Below are positions 58,168-64,000 of a stretch of 64,000 bases of DNA, piece after piece. Origin of the DNA: Cohaesibacter marisflavi (GTDB lineage Bacteria > Pseudomonadota > Alphaproteobacteria > Rhizobiales > Cohaesibacteraceae); NCBI RefSeq assembly GCF_900115225.1, contig NZ_FOVR01000016.1, forward strand, positions 1 to 64,000, given 5' to 3'. The notes under the pieces were generated by a model. The model made no database searches. It saw only the letters and a program-made list of their open reading frames with translations, and was not told where the DNA came from. How positions within the stretch are numbered: position 1 is the stretch's first letter; every line of letters starts with the position of its first letter. The position numbers and the translations under genes are program-made.

Positions 58168-58193
58168 GGCGGCGAACATGAATGCCCGCCGCC
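58168..58193 (-). terminator. Intercistronic hairpin after dctP of the DAP operon
   Basis: GGCGGCG / CGCCGCC, 7 bp with a 12-base loop, 18 bases past the dctP stop codon and before the DAP-lyase gene. On the minus strand CTTTCC follows. It is likely a partial terminator or mRNA stabiliser. Confidence 0.5.
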
Positions 58194-58210
58194 AAGGTGT
58201 AATCGTGCCA

Positions 58211-59251
58211 TTATTTATATTTGTCGATATCGGCCATCAGGGCATTGAGCATGTCCGTGCCTTCGGCACCGAATTTCTCTTCAATCAACTTGCGAACAGC
58301 TGGCTGCGCAATGGCTGCGAACTTCTCGGCTTCTGCCGGGCTAACCGCATTGATTTCCATTTTCTCAGCCAATTTCGGCAGACCCTTGTCAGATGCTTCG
58401 ATGATACGGGAAATACCGCGACCGGCATTGGTGGCCACTTCAGACGCCCAATCAACAATAGCTTTATGCTCAGGCTTGAGGCCCTCATAGAACTCGCCAT
58501 TCATGAACCAGACATATGGGGTGATGACATGGTTGGTGATGGAGAGATATTTTTGCACTTCGTCGAATTTGGCAAAGGCGATGATGGGGATCGGGTTCAT
58601 TTCGCCATCGGCAACACCGGTCTGGAGCGCAGTGTAAACCTCGGCCCAAGGCAGAGGCGTTGCCTGTGCACCAAGCGAATTGACCATGGCTTGATGTGTC
58701 GGCAGGGTCATGGTGCGGATGCGCAAGCCATCCATGTCTTCCACGGTCTTGATCGGACGCTTGGAGTTGGTGAAGGCAAAGAAGCCACCACTATCCAGAA
58801 TCGCAAGCGTATGTAGACCGGTTTTGGCATCCATATCGGCTGCGAATTTCTTGCCGAAATCGCTCTCCAGCGACATCACCTTGTCGGAAACATAGATATT
58901 GGGGAAGGCGAACGGAATATCGAACACACCAACCAGCGGATAATGCTGGGCAACACCACCAGCAGACGAAATGCTGGATTCCACGATGCCATCACGCACC
59001 TGCTGGATCACTTCGTTATCCTTGCCAAGCTGGCCATTGGGGAAGAGTTTCACTTCGATTTCGCCGTTTGACGCGGTTTCAACCAACGACTTGAAGACAG
59101 CCGTCATCGCACCAGAATGGCTTTCGGTCGGGTCTGCCGGGTTCAGATGCCCTATGCGAATCGTCACATCAGCGGCCAAGGCCGTTCCAGCCAAAACAGT
59201 TGCTGCGATGGTTCCCAACACCACAGACTTAACGGAATTCATGAGTTTCAT
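58211..59251 (-). CDS. TRAP solute-binding protein (DctP) of the DAP operon
   Basis: A 346-residue periplasmic receptor with a Sec signal peptide (residues 1-27, ending in AGTALA). The mature part begins DVTIRIGHLNPADPTESHSGAMTAVFK. DctP signatures include EVKLFPNGQLGKDNEVIQQVRDG, the ligand-carboxylate Arg in DGLRIRTMTLPTHQ and LPWAEVYTALQTGVADGEMNP. GGAG precedes the ATG at 59251. It completes a dctQMP set and should deliver an acidic compound, probably a carbamoyl or ureido amino acid, to the enzymes encoded next. Confidence 0.94.
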   Translation of the reverse strand: MKLMNSVKSVVLGTIAATVLAGTALAADVTIRIGHLNPADPTESHSGAMTAVFKSLVETASNGEIEVKLFPNGQLGKDNEVIQQVRDGIVESSISSAGGVAQHYPLVGVFDIPFAFPNIYVSDKVMSLESDFGKKFAADMDAKTGLHTLAILDSGGFFAFTNSKRPIKTVEDMDGLRIRTMTLPTHQAMVNSLGAQATPLPWAEVYTALQTGVADGEMNPIPIIAFAKFDEVQKYLSITNHVITPYVWFMNGEFYEGLKPEHKAIVDWASEVATNAGRGISRIIEASDKGLPKLAEKMEINAVSPAEAEKFAAIAQPAVRKLIEEKFGAEGTDMLNALMADIDKYK

Positions 59252-59287
59252 GTTATTGCTCCATTTGAATTGTATCAGTGCTCTGGA

Positions 59288-60568
59288 TTACAGCCCCAAT
59301 AGCCTTGGCACGAACAGGGTCATGTCCTCCCAAAATGCGACCAACATCAGGATCGCAATCTCTGCCAGGAGAAAAGGCCAAAGGGATTTGGTGATATTTT
59401 CTATTTTTTCTTTGGTAACCGATGCGAGCACAAACAGGCACGCACCGACTGGAGGCGTCATGAGTGAGATATTCAGAGCCAAAATGATCATGATCCCTGC
59501 ATGAACCGGGTTCATCCCGATGCTCTGAGTAAGAGGCACCAAAACCGGCGCCAGGATAATGAGTGTTGCGTTGATGTCCATGAACAGGCCGATGAACAGC
59601 AGCAACAGAAGGATCATGCCGACAATCACCTGCGGATTATCGCTGACCGAAAGGAAGAAAGTGGCGATTGCCTGCGGAATCTGGTTGAAGGTGAGCCACC
59701 ACCCCAGAATGGAGGCCGACGCGATGATCAGAAAGATAATCCCTGTGATACGGGTCGTTCTGACGATCATCTCGTAAAGATCTTTAAAGGTAAGAGCCCG
59801 ATAGATCACCCCGCCAACGAACAAGGCATAGGCAACCGCAATGGAGGCTGCCTCGGTCGGCGTGGCGATGCCTCCCAGAATGGAGCCAAGAATGAAAACC
59901 GGCAGCACCAGAGCCAGAATGCTCTCGCGGAAGGCGCTGAAGATCGCCAGAAGGCTGGGGCGCTTCTTCGACTTGGGCAGATTGAGCTTCTCGCCCATGG
60001 CCGCAATCACCGCCATGCAGATCAGGCAAATGAGCAGTCCCGGCAAAATGCCTGCCGCAAACAGCCCTGCGATGGAAACGCCCATTATCGAGCCATAGAT
60101 CACCGCAAGCGTCGAAGGCGGAATCGTCGGGCCAATGATGGACCCTGCCGCCGTAACCGCACAGGCAAAGGGTTTGGAATAGCCCTGCTTGACCATGGCA
60201 GGCACCAGCGTATTGCCAAAGGCGGCAGCGTCAGCCGTGGCAGCGCCCGTCAAACCGGCAAACATCACCGAGGCCACCATATTGGAATGAGCCATACCGC
60301 CGCGCATCCAGCCCACCAGCGCATCAGCGAACTTGACCAGATTGTTGGTAATGCCCGAACGGTTCATGATCTCACCGGCCAGAATAAAGAAAGGCATGGC
60401 CAGAAACGGAAACAGATCCAGCCCGGCGAACATCCGGTCTGGCGCCATGGAGAGGAACTTGCCGCCCCCCATATCCATGATGCCAACCATACCGGCCACA
60501 CCCAGCACAAAGCCGACCGGCATGCCAATCGCCAACAGCCCGAAGAAGGTAACAGCAACCCAAATCAT
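59288..60568 (-). CDS. TRAP transporter large permease (DctM) of the DAP operon
   Basis: A 426-residue inner-membrane permease of standard DctM length, with about twelve helices. It contains MAHSNMVASVMFAGLTGAATADAAAFGNTLVPAM, the family-type CAVTAAGSIIGPTIPPSTLAVIYGSIMGVSIAGLFAAGILPG, and LNISLMTPPVGACLFVLASV. It begins 2 bases after the dctQ stop codon. Confidence 0.95.
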   Translation of the reverse strand: MIWVAVTFFGLLAIGMPVGFVLGVAGMVGIMDMGGGKFLSMAPDRMFAGLDLFPFLAMPFFILAGEIMNRSGITNNLVKFADALVGWMRGGMAHSNMVASVMFAGLTGAATADAAAFGNTLVPAMVKQGYSKPFACAVTAAGSIIGPTIPPSTLAVIYGSIMGVSIAGLFAAGILPGLLICLICMAVIAAMGEKLNLPKSKKRPSLLAIFSAFRESILALVLPVFILGSILGGIATPTEAASIAVAYALFVGGVIYRALTFKDLYEMIVRTTRITGIIFLIIASASILGWWLTFNQIPQAIATFFLSVSDNPQVIVGMILLLLLFIGLFMDINATLIILAPVLVPLTQSIGMNPVHAGIMIILALNISLMTPPVGACLFVLASVTKEKIENITKSLWPFLLAEIAILMLVAFWEDMTLFVPRLLGL

Positions 60569-60570
60569 GC

Positions 60571-61089
60571 TTAAATCTCCACTCGGTCGGCAGCGGCGAC
60601 ACCGTCACCGGCAAAAAAGTCATGGACAGCCACCAGAGCCAACTGGCAACAGGCAAAAACAGCAGCAATCGGCACGCCCATGAAGGGCCAGCCCTTCGGG
60701 ATTTGCGCAATCATCGTGTATCGACCGAAACCACGCTCGACAAAGCCGATGCCATAAAAGAAAATCAGCGCGAAGAAAGCGAAGGCAATGACATCAAACA
60801 GCACCGCAAGCCATTTCCGCATGGAAGGCGGGAAGCGCTCGAAAAAGACCAGCACCCCGATATGCTCACGGTGCGCCACACCGCAGGAAACCGCCAAAAG
60901 CGCCATCCAGATCATCAGATAGCGCGCCAGCTCCTCGGTAAAGGTCCAATCCAGCGGAAGCACATAGCGAACAAGCACACCCAGCCACACATCGAGCACC
61001 AGCAAAACCATCAAGGCAACACAAAGGCGCTCAACAAACCAGTTAATACGCCTACTCATCAGAGATGCTCGTTTAGCGAGAAGGTCCAT
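60571..61089 (-). CDS. TRAP transporter small permease (DctQ) of the DAP operon
   Basis: A 172-residue four-helix protein. Helices include LCVALMVLLVLDVWLGVLVRYVL and LAVLFDVIAFAFFALIFFYGIGF. The family-type W-TEELARYLMIWMALLAVSCGVAHREHIGV segment is near residue 48. GGAG lies about nine bases before the ATG. It is the first gene of the leftward operon, divergent from the first RpiR regulator. Confidence 0.93.
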   Translation of the reverse strand: MDLLAKRASLMSRRINWFVERLCVALMVLLVLDVWLGVLVRYVLPLDWTFTEELARYLMIWMALLAVSCGVAHREHIGVLVFFERFPPSMRKWLAVLFDVIAFAFFALIFFYGIGFVERGFGRYTMIAQIPKGWPFMGVPIAAVFACCQLALVAVHDFFAGDGVAAADRVEI

Positions 61090-61157
61090 GCATCCACTCC
61101 AGATAGCCTGCCAACAGACCGAGACTGAAACAGATGTAACAGAAAGTCAATATTGAT

Positions 61158-61173
61158 TGATACTCAAGTTTCA
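61158..61173. promoter_or_regulatory. Imperfect palindrome between dctQ and rpiR1
   Basis: TGATACTCAAGTTTCA is symmetric at 12 of 16 positions (TGA-ACT....AGT-TCA). It lies between the divergent starts and resembles the TGAAA/TTTCA sites near the second RpiR gene. Binding by an RpiR regulator is a guess from position. Confidence 0.3.
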
Positions 61174-61209
61174 AATATTGTAGGCAGAAGCAAAAAAGCC
61201 GAGGCAAAA

Positions 61210-62058
61210 ATGAACGACAGCAGAGCCAAATCGATCGAAGTCCGCATTCACGCGGAATATGATCAACTCCCCGAATCCGAGCGCAAACTCGCAGACGTCA
61301 TCCTCGACTCTCCGGGTGACCTTAGCTCCTATACGGCAACAGAGTTGACCTCCCTTGCTGGCGTCTCGAAAGCCGCAGGAACCCGCCTGTTTCGTCGCCT
61401 CGGCTTTGCCAATTTCGAAGAAGCCAAACTGCTCGCCCGCGACCGCACCCATTGGGGGTCGCCGCTCTATCTGGAGCGCAAGAGTCGGAAGAATGTCATT
61501 CCGCTTTCCGACTACCTGAAGGAGGAGGTCAGCGTTCTGGAGAAAAGCCTCATGCGCCTCAACCCGGAAGACATTGATGCGGTCTGTGAAAAAATCCTCG
61601 CAGCGCGGCGCATTTATCTGCTCGGCTACAGAAACAGCAACATGCTCGCCAACTATCTGCGATGGCAGCTGTTGCAATTCCGTGGCGACGTGCAGCTGAT
61701 GCCCACGGGCGGGGAAACGGTTGGCGAATATATCGGTGATTTCCTGCCCGATGATCTGCTCATCGTATTTGCCCTGCGACGCCGACCGGTCCGCTTGGAA
61801 GCCATCATGAAGGCCAGCAAGGAAAAGCAGATCCCCATCCTGCTGTTCATCGACCCCACCGCACGCGGCCAACCCGGATTGGCCGACTGGACATTCACAA
61901 CCCATGTGGAAACCAGCACCACATTCGACAGCCTGTCAGCGGCCCTCTCGGTTGCCCGTTACATTGCAATATCTTCGCTCAACCGGGCAGGAACGCGCGG
62001 ACGGGCTCATCTGGAGCGCATCGAACGCGAGCATGAAGCATTGGGAGAATTCGAATAG
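61210..62058 (+). CDS. RpiR-family regulator (MurR/RpiR), copy 1
   Basis: A 282-residue regulator with an N-terminal HTH_6 (IEVRIHAEYDQLPESERKLADVILDSPGDLSSYTATELTSLAGVSKAAGTRLFRRLGFANFEEAK). A SIS domain covers about 115-255 (ARRIYLLGYRNSNMLANYLRWQL, LLIVFALRRRPVRLEAIMKA). The ATG at 61210 has GAGG five bases upstream; the longer frame begins at a TTG without an RBS. It is divergent from the TRAP/DAP operon and probably its regulator. The SIS residues that hold sugar phosphates are poorly conserved, in keeping with a non-sugar effector. Confidence 0.9.
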   Translation: MNDSRAKSIEVRIHAEYDQLPESERKLADVILDSPGDLSSYTATELTSLAGVSKAAGTRLFRRLGFANFEEAKLLARDRTHWGSPLYLERKSRKNVIPLSDYLKEEVSVLEKSLMRLNPEDIDAVCEKILAARRIYLLGYRNSNMLANYLRWQLLQFRGDVQLMPTGGETVGEYIGDFLPDDLLIVFALRRRPVRLEAIMKASKEKQIPILLFIDPTARGQPGLADWTFTTHVETSTTFDSLSAALSVARYIAISSLNRAGTRGRAHLERIEREHEALGEFE

Positions 62059-62179
62059 CCAAACCATAACCAGTGCTTCCTCGCCAGCCTGCCCTTTTCA
62101 GTCCCTCCGATATTCCCGAAATTGGCGCTTTCATTACCAACCCAAAAAGTGGTAGAAATGAAGCGTTAAAATGAAATTT

Positions 62180-62195
62180 TGAAAATTAATTTTCA
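62180..62195. promoter_or_regulatory. Perfect 16-bp palindrome upstream of rpiR2
   Basis: TGAAAATTAATTTTCA is perfectly symmetric and nested in a longer ATGAAA...TTTCAT repeat (62171-62196). It is 20 bases upstream of the second RpiR start. TGAAA/TTTCA half-sites recur before the binding-protein gene at 63258. Autoregulation is likely. Confidence 0.55.
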
Positions 62196-62215
62196 TTATC
62201 GGGTGATGATGCCAT

Positions 62216-63106
62216 ATGAGCGAGCAAGATAAGCCAAAAGCAATTGACGTCAGAATTTCGGAAATCTACGACCAGCTAACCAGCTCGGAGCGTCGATTGG
62301 CTGACGTTGTAATCGAGTCGCAAAGCAATCTGGCAAGCTTCACCGCCGGCGAATTGGCCGATCGGGCACGCATATCCAAGGCCACCGCAGCGCGATTCTT
62401 CAAACGCCTTGGCTACGCCAATTACAACGAAGCCCGCGTTATGAATCGCCAAGCGGAGGACTGGGGTTCCCCTCTCTATGAGCTCACGGGCATCGGCACC
62501 AAACGCCTCTCTCAGGGCGACTTCGGCCTGCATATTGCGCAGGATTTGCAAAACCTTACCCGAACTGCCGAGATGCTTGACACAGACGCCCTGGCACAAG
62601 CCATCAGCATGCTGACCAACGCCAAACGCATCTGGTCTCTTGGCTTCCGCAACTCCATGGCTTTGGCCACTTATGCCCGGGCTTTGCTTATCAACATCAA
62701 ACCCGACGTGCGCCTCATTCCCAGTGCGGGCATGTCCTTTGGTGAAGAACTGGCTGGCATGAACAAGGCGGAGGACACCTTCCTCATTTTCGGTTTTCGC
62801 CGCCGTCCGGCGCAACTGCGCGACGTGATGGAAGCGATTCATGATGCAGGAGCACCAAGCATTCTGATCACCGACATGACCGCCGGTCGCACCTCGCAAC
62901 TGGCCACCCTCACCTTGCGCTGTCACTGCCGCGGGCACACCATGTTTGACAGCTACGCCACCCCCATGAGCCTGATCAATTATATCTGCTCAGGTGTCAG
63001 CCAATCCCTTGGTGAAGAGTCTGTTGAGCGCCTCACTGAAATTGAAGCCCTGCATAGCAAATTGGATCAGCTAGGCGCGCCGCTGATCGGAAAAGACAGT
63101 GCATAA
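62216..63106 (+). CDS. RpiR-family regulator (MurR/RpiR), copy 2
   Basis: A 296-residue paralogue of the preceding regulator. The HTH_6 domain is at residues 7-85 (DVRISEIYDQLTSSERRLADVVIESQSNLASFTAGELADRARISKATAARFFKRLGYANYNEAR). The SIS domain follows (AKRIWSLGFRNSMALATYARALL, FLIFGFRRRPAQLRDVMEAI). The two proteins share the unusual FxRRRP motif, suggesting an origin by duplication. It sits between a perfect palindrome and an ABC binding-protein gene with a related repeat, so it likely regulates that transporter. Confidence 0.9.
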   Translation: MSEQDKPKAIDVRISEIYDQLTSSERRLADVVIESQSNLASFTAGELADRARISKATAARFFKRLGYANYNEARVMNRQAEDWGSPLYELTGIGTKRLSQGDFGLHIAQDLQNLTRTAEMLDTDALAQAISMLTNAKRIWSLGFRNSMALATYARALLINIKPDVRLIPSAGMSFGEELAGMNKAEDTFLIFGFRRRPAQLRDVMEAIHDAGAPSILITDMTAGRTSQLATLTLRCHCRGHTMFDSYATPMSLINYICSGVSQSLGEESVERLTEIEALHSKLDQLGAPLIGKDSA

Positions 63107-63127
63107 AAGTTAGTCAATTGCTCAAAA

Positions 63128-63145
63128 ATGAAACAATATTTTCAT
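63128..63145. promoter_or_regulatory. Candidate RpiR operator upstream of binding-protein gene
   Basis: ATGAAA-CAATAT-TTTCAT, an inverted repeat 113 bases upstream of the binding-protein start, sharing TGAAA/TTTCA arms with the palindrome ahead of rpiR2. Confidence 0.45.
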
Positions 63146-63257
63146 ATTGATCTTTTTATGAAAAAGTATTTTAATCAGAGCGATCGCAAACAACGACGAT
63201 CGACCTCACCAGAGCAAGCAACGCTCCCTCATGGAGCGACTTGAAAGGGAACATTTT

Positions 63258-64000
63258 ATGGCTTTTCACATCAATCGCCGCGATCTGTTGAAGACCGTGG
63301 CAGCGGGCGCTGCATTGGGTGCGCTGTCTCCAATCAATCGCGCCATGGCTGCAACCGAAGTTTCATGGATGACCTGGGAAAATCTGGCCAAGCCGGAATA
63401 TCTCCAGGCCTTCCTCGACGCCAACGCAGGCATCGACATTGCAAAAACCTTCATTGGCACCGACGATGAACAATTCGCCAAGCTGCGCGCTGGCGGTGCA
63501 GATTCCGTTGACCTGATCACTCCAGGCCTCGACAAGGTCGAATATTACGTTGAATCCGACCTGCTGCAGCCGATCGATTTCGACAAGGTCACCAACGGCA
63601 AGCTTCTTTATGACGCCTTCAAATCTTCTCCGCTGGGCAAGAAAGATGGCAAAACCTACGGCATTCCATTCTACTGGGGCATCAACCCGGTGGTTTACCG
63701 CGCCGACCTGATGGATGAAGAACCCGATTGGTCCGTCTTCTTTGAAGGCGACAAATACAAAGGCAAGCTGGCCATGCGCGACTATGCGCTGGAAGGCATC
63801 ATGATTGCCGCCATGTATCTAGGCATTCCGCGCGAAGAAATGTTCGTCATGGACGACAAGCAGCTGGCTGAAATCAAGAAAGCTCTGATGGCGCAGAAGA
63901 AACTGCTTCGCACCTACTGGAATTCCATTTCCGATCTGACCAACCTGTTTGCTTCCGGCGAAGTCGTCTGCGCTTTCTCCTGGGTACCGCCTTACTATGA
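63258..64000 (+). CDS. Polyamine-type ABC solute-binding protein, Tat signal (3' end outside window)
   Basis: The first 247 residues of a spermidine/putrescine-type (PotD/PotF-like) periplasmic binding protein. The N-terminus MAFHINRRDLLKTVAAGAAL has a twin-arginine motif and hydrophobic stretch, with cleavage likely after AMA. The mature part includes VSWMTWENLAKPEYLQAFLDANAG, ADSVDLITPGLDKVEYYVESDLLQPID, YGIPFYWGINPVVYRADL and KLAMRDYALEGIMIAAMYLG, all in the PotD-type order. AAAGGGA precedes the ATG. Transport partners presumably follow beyond the window. Confidence 0.9.
   Translation, partial: MAFHINRRDLLKTVAAGAALGALSPINRAMAATEVSWMTWENLAKPEYLQAFLDANAGIDIAKTFIGTDDEQFAKLRAGGADSVDLITPGLDKVEYYVESDLLQPIDFDKVTNGKLLYDAFKSSPLGKKDGKTYGIPFYWGINPVVYRADLMDEEPDWSVFFEGDKYKGKLAMRDYALEGIMIAAMYLGIPREEMFVMDDKQLAEIKKALMAQKKLLRTYWNSISDLTNLFASGEVVCAFSWVPPYY

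Noticed and set aside
1-64000. CRISPR arrays, insertion sequences, phage genes, tRNA or rRNA
   Set aside because: No regularly spaced repeats, transposase or integrase motifs, terminal repeats or tRNA-like cloverleafs were recognised by reading; a tRNAscan or IS search was not possible here.

Overview
The window looks like a chromosomal stretch of a free-living, nutritionally versatile alphaproteobacterium, probably in the Hyphomicrobiales/Rhizobiales and possibly marine. This is inferred from the genes and their layout: many ABC and TRAP uptake operons, UgpC-type ATPases, MocR, RpiR, LacI, GntR and DeoR regulators, and an alphaproteobacterial-style cobalamin riboswitch. No rRNA, tRNA, CRISPR array, insertion sequence or phage gene was recognised. 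Coding density is high and almost every operon is catabolic.

Layout. (1) 1-3442: L-rhamnose operon rhaB(partial)-rhaA-rhaD, closed by a terminator. (2) 3563-6285: a MocR regulator divergent from a class-V PLP enzyme, with two related palindromes between them. (3) 6400-8890: a promoter, a cobalamin riboswitch, a 41-codon ORF whose ribosome-binding site lies in a hairpin, then an SLC13-type permease with two TrkA-C domains. (4) 8947-11050: a SufR-like cysteine-rich regulator divergent from superoxide dismutase, then a flavin reductase. (5) 11182-15595: an RND efflux pair. (6) 15665-20279: two AraC regulators and two alpha/beta hydrolases, with a 690-base non-coding gap that ends in an orphan UUCG terminator. 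(7) 20438-27000: a sugar ABC operon (lacI, binding protein, two permeases, a beta-propeller glycosidase, ATPase), apparently autoregulated through tandem palindromes. (8) 27296-37331: a DeoR regulator, a TRAP transporter, and a divergent SDR / DAO-family oxidase / hyuA / hyuB operon. (9) 37572-40530: a GntR regulator divergent from a fructosamine-6-phosphate deglycase and kinase pair (frlB/frlD-like). (10) 40550-41830: a DUF2254 membrane protein. (11) 42028-53158: an amino-sugar/muramic-acid locus. Its leftward arm is a murQ-like gene, a sugar ABC importer and a Gfo/Idh dehydrogenase; its rightward arm is a GntR regulator, a SIS deaminase, nagA, a ROK kinase and cutC. (12) 53222-61089: an operon of a TRAP transporter, a diaminopropionate ammonia-lyase, an M20 carbamoylase, an N-carbamoyl-D-amino-acid hydrolase and an unassigned fold-II PLP enzyme. 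(13) 61210-64000: two tandem RpiR regulators and the start of a Tat-exported polyamine-type binding protein.

The most interesting systems are four. The first is the 53-61 kb operon, which looks like a complete uptake and degradation route for a ureido/carbamoyl derivative of 2,3-diaminopropionate. The second is the 42-53 kb amino-sugar locus built around an ABC transporter and a divergent MurQ. The third is the small ORF directly under a B12 riboswitch. The fourth is a possible small RNA ending at the orphan terminator near 18.1 kb. A recurring architectural theme is a strong hairpin immediately after each complete solute-binding-protein gene.
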